Shown here: positions 36,709 to 48,500 of the stretch, piece by piece
Numbering within the stretch: the first letter of the stretch is position 1
Layout: each line of letters begins with the position of its first letter
Assembly: GCF_030272615.1 (NCBI RefSeq)
Contig: NC_081409.1
Span: 528,548,291-528,612,290, forward strand
DNA: 64,000 bases
Direction: 5' to 3'
Source: Cryptomeria japonica
Lineage: Eukaryota; Streptophyta; Pinopsida; Cupressales; Cupressaceae
Made by a program: the position numbers and the translations under genes
Notes under the pieces: generated by a model
The model's database searches: none
What the model was told of the DNA's origin: nothing
What the model saw: the letters and a program-made list of their open reading frames with translations, nothing else

Positions 36709-37558
36709 CCACGTGGCACCCAACCATTGGCCTTGAAATTTCCTTTGCATTCAACTTAATACTGGCCGCGTGTCTTTCTTTTATACTGCCGGTTCCACCT
36801 TGGCGGGCCCACAACTTTCTTCTTAGACCACGTGTCGCCGGACACGTTGCCATCTATCACGACCCATGGATGGCTCTCGTTCACTCTCACTATTTCGCAG
36901 GGTCTAAAGCATGAGCATCTTACCCTTACAAAATAGCGCGGGCTGTCGGATCATATTTACCCTTACAAAATAGCGCGGGCTGTCGGATCATATTTTAAGT
37001 GATCGACATTTAACCGTCTGAATAGGCTTTCGGGAGTGGTGGGCCCGCTGACTCACTACGAACACCTGGCATCCAGTCACCTTCGGAGCTAACTCGTCAC
37101 TTTTTCATCATGACACATGGAAGGCTCTCGTTCACTCTTGCTATTTCGTAGGGTCTAAAGCATGAGCATCTTACCCTTGCGAAATAGTGTGGGCCGTCAA
37201 ATCATCTTTTAAGTGATCGGCATTTAACCATCTAAATAGGCTTCAGGAGTGGTGGGCCCGCTGACTCACTTTGAACACCTGGTGTCCAGTCACCTTTGGA
37301 GCTAACTCGTCACTTTTTCATATGCTGAGAGAAAGCCACTGGGCTTCAGTAAATTCTTGATAGCTGTATTCGTCAGGTCATCTCCTAGCTGCGACCTGAC
37401 TCACCTCTGGGACCCACCTTTTAGCCTTTAATCCTGACTCGCTGACTGTTGTGACTTATGCCGCATGCCACCATTTTACTTGCTTTCACCAACCAGCTAG
37501 ACTGCCTAGGTGGCATGCCATGTCATTTTCGCAACTTCACTAGTTTTAAACTATGCGC
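36709..37558 (-). promoter_or_regulatory. B 5' LTR promoter region
   Basis: TATAAAA on the minus strand at 36779-36785, about 590 nt before the ORF start. Nearby are G-box/ABRE-like CCACGTGTC (36828-36836) and CCACGTGGC (36709-36717). Upstream lie repeated modules containing CTATTTCGC and GCGAAATAG. Transcription start is inferred only. Confidence 0.6.
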
Positions 37559-37931
37559 AACTTCACCTAGCGAAATAGCGAAAGCCGTAGATCCATCTGC
37601 GAGATTCACACTAGATACTGGGCCCAACAACTTTAGGAGAAAAACATATAAGGCATAAATTTTGTGATTAATTAACATGACCGCCTAGGCAAACAACAAG
37701 GGGGGACACTTCCTACAACCCCATGACCCATTACTTAAGTGAATAAAGTAACGAAAGAATAGAAACCAGAGGGTTTTAAACAAACATTAGAGGATCTAAA
37801 ATCAAAAACCCTGAACCCTTGAGGCCTAAAACAAAGCTGAAGCATTTAAAAATGAGCCCTATTCAAAATTTCAACAAACCAGCCAATCATGGGAAAAGAA
37901 AAGCCCATTTTTAATCAGTGATAACACCTCA

Positions 37932-39290
37932 AAGTCTTTTGATTGTTCTGATTATTAGGTTCTTGTACTTCTTCACTGCCATTAGCGACACCTAGATTAA
38001 TTGTCTCTACTGGATCAATCTACTTAGGCTCTTCAGTCTAAATAGGCATTAAAACAATATGTTGTCCATCATCATAACCACATGCTTTGATATATTTTCC
38101 AAGGTTCTCATCCACCTTCACATTTGCACTCTCCACTATCTTTCTCAGTCTCTTGTTGTAGCACCAATAGGCTTTTCTCTTTGTTGAATATCCCAAGAAA
38201 ATTACATCATCACTTCTAGTATCAAACTTTCTTATATCCTCATCTCTCTTGATATAACATTTGCTACCAAATACTCTACAATATCTCACAGTAGGAACAT
38301 GACCAAACCAAATCTCATAAGGGGTCTTACCAATATTACATTTTATGTGAAATATATTGAATGTGTAAACAAAAGTGATAATGGCTTCTTACCAGTAGAT
38401 CTTCGGAACATTTCCTTCAATCAACATAGTCCTTGCAACATCCAAGACAGTTTTGTTCTTCCTCTCAACAACTCCATTCTGCTAAGGGGTTCTAGGAGCA
38501 GATAATTTTCTTCTAATCCCATGCTTCTCACAAAATGAATTGAACTCACCGAAACAAAATTATCCACCTCTATCAGATCTCAAACACTTCACCTTCAATC
38601 CAAACTCAGTCTCAACCTTTTCTTTGAATATCTTGAATTTATCCAACGCTTATGATTTCTACTTCAAAAAGACAATGCACATCATCCTAGAATAATCATC
38701 GATTAGTAGCATAAAATATCTATCACCCTGCACACTTCTAACATTTTTAGGTCCACATAGGTCAGTATACACAAGATCTAGCAATCCATGTGATGTATAT
38801 TGTTTGCTTTTGAAAGAAATCCTTGTTTTCTTACCCAACTAACATTCCTTACATACCAGATTAGCAGGCTTAACAATCTTAGGCAAATCTCTAATAGCAT
38901 GTGTAGAACTGATCTTAATCATTGAATAAAAATTTACATGACACATTCTCCTATGCCACAACCAACTCTCATCTATCTGAGCAATCAAACAACTTTTCTC
39001 ACCAGCATTCAAATGAAAAATGTTACCTTCGGTCTTAGTTCTAGATGCAATCTCTATACCGGAGGTATTTAAGATCTTGTATTTTCCATCCTTGAATTGT
39101 AGATCATAACCTTTATCAACCATCTACCCAACACTCAAAAGATTATGCTTCAAACCTTCAACATACAAGACATCATCAATGTTATGCTTACTATCAAAAG
39201 AAATAGAACCTCTCTCATGGATCACATAGGCATTGTCATCTCCGAATCTAACTATTCCACCATCATATCATTACATACTCACAAATTTTC
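37932..39290 (-). pseudogene. D integrase (Copia)
   Basis: The pre-integrase part (39123-38839) has LWHRRMCHVNFYSM and CKEC, an HHCC-type zinc site. The catalytic core has DLVYTDLCGP (Asp), LRSDRGG (Asp) and NGVVERKN (Glu), with TAG replacing Gln before QNG and a TAA after RGG. The C-terminal region has RVFGSKCYIKRD, FLGYSTKRKAYWCYN and a linker up to the B insertion at 37931. The enzyme integrates element cDNA. Many stops show it is dead. Confidence 0.87.
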
Positions 39291-39297
39291 TTTTATC

Positions 39298-39348
39298 ATT
39301 GGTCATATGATGTGAACAACCACTATCAATTACCCATTCATCTTTCTC
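39298..39348 (-). pseudogene. D aspartic protease core
   Basis: WVIDSGCSHHMT on the minus strand is the Copia protease active-site signature (Asp-Ser-Gly-Cys). The rest of the domain is broken by stops. Confidence 0.85.
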
Positions 39349-39399
39349 TTCAACTTTAGCAACTAAAATTTCTCCTCAATAGTACATCTAGTGGATTCA

Positions 39400-40499
39400 A
39401 TGGGTACAGGTCCATCTTCCTTAATGGAAAGAAATACAATTTCATATCCTTTTGATTCTTCATCTATAATACCTTCATCAGTATCATAGTAACAGTTCTT
39501 CTAATTTCTATACTTTTGGTTAGGCTTGTAAAGCTTGTCATACTTCTCATGCTTTTCATATCTATCATTCCTATCATGCTTATCAAACTTATCATGCCTG
39601 TCATACTTAGCCATTCTCTCTAGGCATCTAGAAGCAAAATGTCCTATCATAATACAAGAAAAAAATTTCAAAGGAAACTTTCCATCATACTTACGAGCTC
39701 CTTTAGGCAATCTCTAGGCAATCAGTGCTTCAAGTTCATCTAGCTCCCTTTCTTGCTTTTCCATCTCTCTTCTCTCTCTTTAATATCTAGATATTTTGCA
39801 CTCATCAAGATCATATTTATGCTTACCGAATATAGATGTAGATGCTCTAAATGTAGTCTCAGACTTTCCATGTGATTCTCCAAACTCACTTAGCTCAAAT
39901 GCAGCAATCTTTCCAACTAGCATATCTCTTGTCATTGTAGTCACACTCTGGATCTCATCAATAGCAGAAACCTTATGTTTATAAGCAGGAGGCAAAGATC
40001 TCAACACCTTAGTAATAATTCCATCGTCCTCAATGGTTCCACCAGCACATCTGATACCTAGGACAAGATCATTCACATTAACCATGAAAGAGTGTATGTT
40101 CTCATCATCTCCCATCTTCAACATCTCATACTTTCCTTTCAAACTCTACAACTTAGCAACCTTTGCATGTTTATCACCTTCATATAGAATCTCAAGCTTC
40201 ACCCAGATCTCATGTGTGTTCTGAAGTCCCATTACATTTGTCATCTCTGAATTAGTCAGGGCACTAAGAAATACTTCCTTTTCTCTAATATTATGTTTAG
40301 CTTCCTTTATCTCATCAGGAGTAGATGGTCCATTCAGAGGAACATTATAGGCATTCTTTGTAATCTTCCAATAATCTTCACCAAGACATTTCAAGTGCAC
40401 TTCCATCTGGTCCTTCCATATAGCATTGTTACTCCCATTAAATCTCAAACTATCCTTCTTAAAGATAACACCTTGAGTTGCCATCCCAGATCTCCTCAA
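39400..40499 (-). pseudogene. D gag (Copia, UBN2-type)
   Basis: From 40499, LRFNGSNNAIWKDQMEVHLKCLG is the DUF4219/UBN2 N-terminus of Copia gag. EIWVKLEILYEGD and, after an in-frame TAG at 40143-40145, GKYEMLKMGDDENI continue it. A zinc knuckle near 39650 (SCIMIGHFASRC) has lost its first Cys. A charged His/Asp/Lys/Arg/Tyr repeat follows. Gag forms the particle that packages element RNA. The PBS lies about 30 nt upstream of the first codons. Confidence 0.85.
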
Positions 40500-40526
40500 G
40501 TGATTAAGCTTTTACCGAAGGATATA

Positions 40527-40538
40527 GCTCTGATACCA
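40527..40538 (-). promoter_or_regulatory. D primer binding site (initiator Met tRNA type)
   Basis: Minus-strand TGGTATCAGAGC, 2 nt after the 5' LTR end; this is the standard Copia PBS complementary to initiator methionine tRNA. Confidence 0.95.
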
Positions 40539-40540
40539 AT

Positions 40541-41794
40541 TGTTGGCAGTATCCAAGAAGGAAAATTGAGAGGGGAGGTGAATCAGTCTTCACCAAAACA
40601 AAACAATTAATCACAAAACACATATCTGATAAACTGGAGTAATAACAATGATAATCAAATTGAGATCACAACACACAACACCAAGATTTTGACGTGAAAA
40701 ACCTAGTTAAGGAAAAAACCACCGTGGTAACCTACCCATAGTAAGATGATACTCTATAGTAGTATGTGAAAATATTACAATGGGAAATGCACATTCATTC
40801 GGGCACACTGCCTAGAGCTCACTGCTCAAAAGATAATGGCTTAGAAGGCTACAAACCTCAAGGAAGTCTCACTACCTTACAACAAGATTCATACTACAAT
40901 CCAGAAGAAGTGAACTGAAGGAATATCATCTCCAAATGCCTGATTACAGTTCTGGATAAGCACATATGTCTTCTCTGCAACACCAATCTCTCCTCAATCA
41001 CAACACTGAAGGATGACTCACTCATTCACACATAAAAATCTCTTTGATAATTCAGACATAACATTGATCCCCAAATTACATGACAATATCACCTATATAT
41101 ACAATTCATCAACCTTGATAACAAGGTCAGCTAAACCCTCAACCCTCAATTATAAAATTAAATTACATGATGCAAAGATAAACCACTGAACCAATATAAT
41201 TATTTATATAGCATAACATGGACCTAAAACAAATTCCCAAATGCTCAACTCCACTGGAAATCATGCCAAGATCAACTGCAACACGCTACACCACTAGGGA
41301 AACTGTATAACACAAAAAATCATCATCGGTTCATAGAAACCACCAAAAAATTGCACAATAATCAATGTGGATCATCAAAAAAAATAGGAAAGAACTAGGA
41401 AACACTAGCAAGCATGTTAGATTCATCAGGAACAGCTACACTAACACCACTTATCAAATCTTCATCGGTCAACGTCTGAAAGCTCAAGAACACAACCAAT
41501 CAGCAATTGTCATGAAGAAAGATAACTTGCGGAGCACCAAATCACGATCCATCTGAAATGAAGATACACAAGACCAACCCAAGAAATATACCAAAAACTT
41601 AGCACAAGATCTAATCACATCAGAATATAGTGGAGGAAGTACTAAGCTTTTCAAAACAGTGATCAGCAAACCAAAACAACAAACGGGATCATAAGATCTT
41701 CCCAATCTGCAATCACTGAAGCAATTCACAGGAATATGTTGACATCAATGAAAAAAAAAATCATAGTAGTAGCAGTGACCAATAATATCCAACA
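40541..41794 (-). repeat. D 5' LTR (1254 bp)
   Basis: Pairs with 21454-22704 throughout, with TGTTGG...CCAACA ends on the plus strand. PBS lies at its left side. It is flanked on the right by resumed A4 sequence. Confidence 0.93.
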
Positions 41795-41799
41795 AGATG

Positions 41800-42106
41800 A
41801 TCAGTATTTTGAATAATTTGAGGAAGGCATGGGATAACCACCCGTTGTCCCTAAGGACAATTTTTGTAGATATTTTCAAATTTTTGTAAGCAACTATACA
41901 TATCCCTGTATATAAGCTTTGGCAAACTCCTATCTTTGGAATTGTTGTCAAAGGGGGAAAGAGTGAAGTGAAAAATGGTGCAAATCCTCAAGGGGAGCTT
42001 GTAGAGTCATGGAGAATTTTGGGAGAGTTTGAAATTTTGAATTTTTACAATTTTAAGTGTGTGGTTCATTTTTCACACTGTTGCCATCAATACCAAAGGG
42101 GGAGAT
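41800..42106 (+). pseudogene. A4 extra ORF end and duplicated PPT
   Basis: A4 coding resumes after D (SILNNLRKAWDN) and stops at TAA 41887-41889. An upstream PPT copy TTGTCAAAGGGGGAAA lies near 41944 and the true PPT AAAGGGGGAGAT at 42095-42106. GTTGCCATCAAT (42080-42091) pairs with ATTGATGGCAAC (42167-42178) inside U3, perfect over 12 nt. Confidence 0.75.
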
Positions 42107-43259
42107 TGTTGGCAAGAGACATTGTTTTGGTGAAGATTGATGCATGAGGAATGCTTAGGAGTTGTCATTGATGGCAACCCAATTCAAAAATCATATCCGG
42201 TGTACATATATTTGATTTATCGGAAGTCATATTGATTATAAGGCATAAGTCTGGAAGGTGGAACATAGTAATCGGTAGAGTATGAGTGCAGTTTGTACAT
42301 CTTGATTTTGGTTGTGTAACTTTGGTTGCGGTGATAGAGGCAGATGATTTGAGGTTTGAGGTAGATTATTCCATAATCCTGATACGTGGTGTTGATTCAT
42401 GAGTGAGATTAAAGGTTTGGTATCTGGTAATTCAGGAAGAGCAGAGCTATTTTGGTGTAACGTGTGATGTTGGATCTTTGGGTTGATTTCAGTGATTGGT
42501 TTCATGTTTGAGATAATTGGGATGACTTGTGTGAAGATTTTTATCATTTTTTTTGGTTGAAATATGGATTTGTGGATGGATTGAGCCGACTTAAGGTTAC
42601 ACATTTCATGTTGTGTGTTATGCGGTTTTTGGAAGCCGACATGAAAAATGTTTCATTTTGTTGATGTGGATATATATGACCGATTCATTTGAGAATTATA
42701 GTGGATGAGATGAAGTGTGAGAAGTCTATATGAGCGAATGTGTGAAGATTGGTAAATTTGAGTGAAGATTTTGGTGCTCTGGTATAAGATAGAGCAAGAA
42801 AACAAAGCAAATAAGCAGAATAGTTGCCGAAGCCAATATGAGCCTAATTGGAACTGGTATTTGGCATTAGTAGATTCTATTATTTAGTTCATTCATTATT
42901 GTAATCAATTGTAATAACTTGTAAGGCAGTGAGACTTTCTCCAAGTTGAGCCCTTTTGTATTTGAGCAGTGAGCTCTAGGCAGTGTGCCTGAATGCAAGT
43001 GCATTCCCCTTATGTAATATTATCATACTTCTGGCCATAGTATAATAATATTGTGGGTTCAAATCCGACCATGGTTTTTCCCTTTCTGGGTTTCCACATA
43101 AAAATTTTGGTGTTATGGTGTTGTAGTTGATTGGTTTAATTTTTTGAACTTTACTTTCATTCTTATGCATTTGGTGGTTTAAAAATCAACTTAAAAAGTT
43201 TGTAAATTATATAACACTAATTCACCCCCCCCCCCTCTTAGTGTTCATTGATTCCAACA
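42107..43259 (+). repeat. A4 3' LTR (1153 bp)
   Basis: TGTTGG at 42107 after the PPT and ATTCCAACA ending at 43259, with a long C tract in ATTCACC(C)n just before the end. It is followed by A5 ORF sequence in the opposite orientation. Confidence 0.9.
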
Positions 43260-43836
43260 ATGCCCACTACACTTGACCTATTATCGGTACTTCATTCATG
43301 AAGAAAAAGTATAGACACAAAATTAAGGTTCCATACTTGAATGGATGCTTCTTGTCTTGTTTAATATTCTACAAGTTCTTCATCAGCTCACTCCAGAGTA
43401 ATTCACAGAGATCATATTTCTTGTCTTCTCAAAGCATCTCATTCACAACATAGATAGTTTTTTCAAAGATATAATTTTCCCTACTGGAGCTATAGATCTT
43501 ATATCCTATCATAATGGAGGCAAACTTAACATCATATTAAGGAATATCACTTATAGTCATTGCCCTTTTATCAAATTATGATCTGGTTGCATCAGTAACC
43601 ATCTAATTCTTCACTGTCCTCAATGATGGTAGCTCACCAAATGAACCACAACCCTATTATAGGTCTAATGGAATTCTTTGTAATCTTGAAAGGCTTTCTT
43701 AGCCACATGAACTCATTGTGGATTAAGATAAGCACGTACCAGACCCACTCATTTTCATCGAATGATGGAAATCTAAAAAATTGCAGAAACCCTTTCTCTT
43801 CCAGTTGGTTATTATAAAGATTTAGAAAATGAGAGT
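43260..43836 (-). pseudogene. A5 extra ORF, inner fragment
   Basis: On the minus strand this continues A5 from 63241 once C is removed. Recognisable pieces, in several frames, parallel A4: HNEFMWL (A4 HDEFIWL), MIGYKIYSSS (A4 MVIGYKVYQS), KKYDLCEL and NIKQDKKHPFKYG (A4 KIKQDKKYVFKFG), and EVPIIGQV next to the A4 LTR. Frame changes and stops are frequent, fitting its place as the oldest shell. Confidence 0.72.
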
Positions 43837-44470
43837 TGTTATCACTGATTAAAAATGGGATTTTCTTTTCCCATGATTGGCTATGGTTTGTTGAAATTTC
43901 GAGTAGGGCGCTTTTTCAAATGCTTCAGCTTTGTTTTAGGCCTCAAAGGTTCAGGTTTTTTCATTTTAGATCCTCCAATGTTTGTTTAAAACCCTCTGGT
44001 TTCTATTCTTTCATTGCTTTATTCACTTAAGTAATGGGTCATGGGATCGTAGGAAGTGTCCCCCCTTGTTGTTTGCCCAGGGAGTCATGTTAATTAATCT
44101 CAAGATTTATGCCTTACATGTTTTTCTCCTAAAGTTGTCGAGCACAGTAACTAGTGCGCATCTCATAGATGGATCTACGGCTTTCGCTATTTCGCTAGGT
44201 GAAGTTGCGCGTAGTTTAAAACCAGTGAAGTTGCGAAAATGACCTGGCATGCCACCTAGGCGATCTAGCTGGTTGATGAGAGCAAGTAAAATGGCGGCAC
44301 GTGGCGTAAGTCACAACAGTCAGCGGGTCAGGATTAAAGGCTAAAAGGTGGGTCCCAGAGGTGAGTCAGGTCGCAGTTAGGAGATGACCTGGCGAATACA
44401 GCTGTCAATAATTAACTAGAGCCCAGTGCTTTCTCTCAGCAAATGAAAAAATGACGAGTCAGCTCTGCAG

Positions 44471-44946
44471 ATGACTAGACGCCAGGTGTTCATAGTGAAT
44501 CAGACGGCCCACCACTCCCGAAAGCCTATTTAGATGGTTAAATGCCGATCAATTAAAAGATGATTTGATGGCCCGCGCTATTTCACAAGGGTAAGATGCT
44601 CATGTTTTATACCCTGCGAAATAGCAAAAGTGAACGAAAGTCATCCGCGTGTTGTGATGGATGGTCATGTCAGTGCTACATATGACTGGACGCCAGGTGT
44701 TCATAGTGAATCAAAGGGCCCACCACTCCTGAAAGCCTATTCAGATGGTTAAATGCAGATCAATTAAAAGATGATCTGACGGCCCACACTATTCCGCAAG
44801 GGTAAGATGCTCGTTCTTTATACCCTGCAAAATAGCAAAAGTGAACGAGAGCTGTCCACGTGTCGTGATAGATGGCAACGTGTTCGGTGACACATGGTCT
44901 TAGAAGAAATTTGCAGGCCCGGCAAGGTGGAACCGGTGGTATAAAA
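44471..44946 (+). promoter_or_regulatory. C 5' LTR U3: duplicated 211-bp module, G-box and TATA
   Basis: Two copies of a 211-bp unit start at 44471 and 44682. Each contains an imperfect hairpin of GCTATTTC(G/A)CAAGGGT against ACCCTGC(G/A)AAATAGC. CCACGTGTC (44856-44864) and TATAAAA (44940-44946) follow. The ORF begins about 590 bp downstream. Confidence 0.65.
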
Positions 44947-45538
44947 GAAAGACACGCGGCCAGTATTAAGTTGAATGCAAAGGAAATTTCAAGGCCAATG
45001 GTTGGGCGCCATGTGGTATCATGTAGCCAATAGAGAAGCAGGACCCAGCGCGGGGCCAAAGCTGTTAGTCAGTATAACGTTCAATCAAGTTTCTTTTGAT
45101 CGGACGATCGACGCTATTTCACAGGACCAAGCTGCCCGATAGTTATGCTTCACGAAGTTGCGAAAGAGAAAAATGAAAGACTTGCAGGAACGTTGTGACC
45201 CTTTGGAGCGAAAAATACGAATTCTCCTATGAATTCAATTTTGAAGGGACGGTCGAAGCATGCGGAATCAATGTTGTAGTTAAGACCTTGAGTACAATAT
45301 TTGATTTCCTATCAACCAGGTGAAGATATCTTTTAAAGAATTTTTGCAGAGGAGCGGATGCAGAGCTACTTTCTTTAGGTACAGAGCAAGTCAGTTGAGT
45401 TGCAGAGCAAATTCCTCCAAGTGAAGAATAGGTTTTCTCGTACTCCTGTGTAGAAATTCATGTGTGGTGTGTTTTAGATAAGATATTGATTCATCACAGG
45501 AGTGTCTAGGAGTGGTATTCATTTCTTACGTTTTTTAA

Positions 45539-48500
45539 ATGGCTCCTAAAAAAGAATTTTTTGGCAAAGTCCATTATTCAGAGAGAAGTGTCTATGATGA
45601 TTTTCTGGAATAGTTGACGTTGTCAACTAATCAGGCATCGAAGGCAAATGAATTAGTGCCTAGAGCTCCCCGTTTAAAGATAGGAGAAGGATTGTATGAC
45701 AAGGGTAACTAGTTGAGAGACCCACAGGTTGGATTGTCTGGGTTGGGGTTATTTAAGATTGGATTTGGAATGAGAAATTCTTCGGCCCCACAAAATAGTA
45801 TTTGGGAGTTAGATGTTGGGAAATTGGTAGTCCCAGGGGTATTTATGGACATAGATTTGTTGACCAAAATTGTGCTCAACTATGATCCAGTCACAAGAAG
45901 CATCCAGGATATAAATGGAAAAACCCTTATTGAGATTAATGCTGAAGAATTCAGGAATTCTTTTGGGCTTAATGAGTTATTGATTTTCTAGAACCCATAA
46001 TTTTCAAATCATTAGCTCAAATTTACAGTGCACAGAGGAGTCATTTCAGGAACGAGCCTCTCAAGGAGGTTTTTGTGAAGATAGGTGGGTTGATAGTTGT
46101 AGGACCCAACACACAAGATCCCTTTTCATTGAGTATGTTCACCCTGAGGGCTAAAGGAATGTATTGGGCACTTTTCCAAGTTTTGGGAGAAGATGCTGAA
46201 GCAAATATGCCAAATCACTACCTGTTAATGATTGCTCAGATTTTGAATCCTTCTCTTGCAATTACATTTGATTATGCCTCTTCAATTGTTGATGCTATCC
46301 ATGGAGAGTTAACAGGAATAAAGAATGGAAAAGTGGATAGGCCTTTTGGATGGTACTCACTCCTGATGCATCTATTTCTTTTCAAAGGTGGTGATTACTT
46401 TGCCAGTAGACTGGACCTTGTCAAGGAGAAAGAAGGAGAAAAAATGTCAGTACAATTATGGAGTACTGTGTTGTCATGGGATAGAGAGGATGCCAGTTTC
46501 TTGAAGTTTGACAAATACTTTGCATCCAAGATCAGGACTCTCCTCTACTCAGAGAACCCAAGAATCCCCAAGGTTCTTCTGGAATTCATAAGACCAAAAG
46601 AATTCGCAGAGAACATAAAAATTGTTCACAATTGGGGTGACATATACTTGTATTTAGTCTCGACAGTTTTCAGAGTGTTTGGTTTTAGAGGCACCCCATT
46701 TTTGCTACCTTACCAGGTCCCTCTCAAAGTAGGAATTGCAGAGATCCTTAGACAAATTGGTGGTTTACAAGAGGCAGAGTTGACAGGTAGGGGTAAAGCA
46801 ACTATTTTCCCTGCAGCTACCATAGCCCACCAATTTGTAATAACAAAGGGAGGTTGGAATAGCTTTGAGGATTTTCTCAAGCCTTATCATTTATCCATTG
46901 TAGTGTCCAAGTGTGCTGATCCAGAAGACTTCTTCAATGGCATGTTTAGAAAGAAAGCAACATACAGAGGTAGGGCCCATAAATTTCAGTTTCCTAAAGA
47001 CCTCATCAGAAATGAGTTTGATCTAGATGAGCAGGAGCTAAGGAAAGAGAAAAGGGTGGCTTATAAGAAAGCCTTGGATTTCATGCATCAGTTTGATGCC
47101 AGCTATGACCCATTGTCTAGCTTTTTCCCTCTGGAGGAGAAAATGAAGTTTTTAATTGTTTGCTTTGAATATGTGATGCAGACCCTGAAGGAGAAGAGGG
47201 AAGTTGTAATCAAAAGCAACCCTGAAAAGGAAAGAATGATCCTAAGTAGGTCAGCTTCCAGCAAAGCAATCCCTCCTAGTGATTATACATTGCACAAGAA
47301 ATCCAGTTATAGTGTGTTGATGCCTACGACAGGGGAACCCTCTACCTCTAAAGGAAAGAGGAAGATACAAGATGTCATTGACATCCAAGAAAGCCCAAAG
47401 AAGAAAAGGGTAGGGAAAGAAGTACAATCGGATACACCTTTGTATTCCCCATCCCAATCCTCTATCCATATAGGAAATGAGCAAGCAGCAGCTGAGCAAC
47501 TCCTACAGTTAGGTAGTCTAGGGGAAATTGCCTACACTTATGATGAAGTGGAAGAAGGAATGCCAAAAGAACCCATTGCAGCTGAAATGGATATTACTAC
47601 CACTGAACTCAAAGGCCAGGAGTGGGATCCTAAGATAAAGCAAGCAAGTAATGCCTTCTTGGCTGACAACAATTTTGTCACATCAGAAGCATTTATGCAG
47701 TTTATATGGAAATAGAACATAGATAAATATAATGCTAGATGTGAAAAGAGAAAGGCCGAATAGCCTAATAAAGATTCAGCCCTAGTAGAAGAGGAAATAA
47801 AGCAAGAGATGATGGAAGAATTCAAAACCATCACCCCTAAGGAAGGGAGAGATATGGTGGCACAAGTTGGAGTGCTTATTTTACCCGAGTGGGATATAGC
47901 AGATGCCCTGGTACTAGATGCAGTGAGGAAAGAGACTAAACCCATGGAGGGAATTACTTTCAATAACGATAATGCTGCACTCGTCATGTGTTCTCTTAAG
48001 AGAAATGAGAGTAAGAAGAACAAAGATACCTCGGGGTCAAGTTACCTTGGTGGGATGATGGTAAAAAGAGTGCAGAGTATAGGGGTAGTGGAAGCTGCTA
48101 GCACTGTGTTAGAGACTGCAAAATTTAGTGTTGCAGTAGCAGAAAAGGAAGCCAAAGAGAAAGAGGCCCTCCAAGTCAAGTTGGAAATAGTTTTGAAGGC
48201 CTATAACAATGCTAAGCAGGAGGTAAGAGGTAAGGATAGCATCATTGCTAAGCTGCAGAGCCAGTTGACTGGACAATACCATCAAGGTGAGTCTTCAACA
48301 CTGATGATCTCCTTTTCTCCTGCAAGACCTCCACCTACTAGCCCTATCATTGAGTTTCCACCATCTCCAGCACCCTCCAGCTCTCAAATGGTTGAAATTA
48401 CTCCTTAAGAACTAGAAAACTTAAAACAGGCTCAGGCCTTATATGCAAAGAAGTATAAGGAGAGAGTAAGGGCTACAATTTCTAGTTTTGCAGATACAAT

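Larger units (their letters stand above)
24654..37926 (-). mobile_element. B: pol-less giant-LTR element with two dissimilar LTRs
   Basis: Flanked by perfect 5-bp duplications CCTCA (24649-24653 and 37927-37931), with outer ends TG (24654) and CA (37926). Removing B and one duplication restores a continuous Copia reading frame. The right LTR (31609-37926) is the family of C's LTRs; the left one (24654-29124) is a diverged relative without the long ORF. The core has a PBS and an unrecognised acidic ORF but no protease, RT or integrase. Matching duplications with mismatched LTRs are not expected from simple retrotransposition. Confidence 0.85.
31609..37926 (-). repeat. B 5' LTR, ORF-bearing form (6318 bp)
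   Basis: On the minus strand it starts TGTTATCACTG at 37926 and ends GACAACA at 31609. It is collinear with C's LTRs over the U3 module, TATA box, 1,213-codon ORF and U5. A 37-bp tandem duplication (36921-36995) is private to this copy. Confidence 0.93.
21454..41794 (-). mobile_element. D: Copia retrotransposon with gag-pol, split by B
   Basis: LTRs 21454-22704 and 40541-41794 have TG...CA ends. PBS, gag, protease, integrase, RT, RNase H and PPT follow in minus-strand order. The flanks GGATG (21449-21453) and AGATG (41795-41799) match at 4 of 5 bases. B (24654-37926) lies between integrase and RT; without B and one TSD copy, D is about 7.06 kb, normal for Copia. The LTRs differ at many positions (clearly more than A1's), and many stops are present, so D is an old insertion. 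Confidence 0.93.
16502..43259 (+). mobile_element. A4: pol-less Copia-type element, right-hand part, interrupted twice
   Basis: Gag tail (16502-16694), spacer, extra ORF (17114-41889, interrupted), PPT and 3' LTR (42107-43259). It hosts a solo LTR (19884-20946) and element D (21454-41794). The right LTR end abuts A5 ORF sequence; the 5 bp to the right are ATGCC. Confidence 0.82.

Noticed and set aside
43260-43836. Unique host sequence between A4 and C
   Set aside because: Translated on the minus strand it aligns piecewise with the A4 extra ORF and is collinear with 63241-63432.
47251-48023. Long minus-strand ORFs antisense to the LTR ORF (also 61059-61544 and 33695-34186 plus strand)
   Set aside because: They recur in all three copies only because the sense ORF is conserved; they lack independent support.
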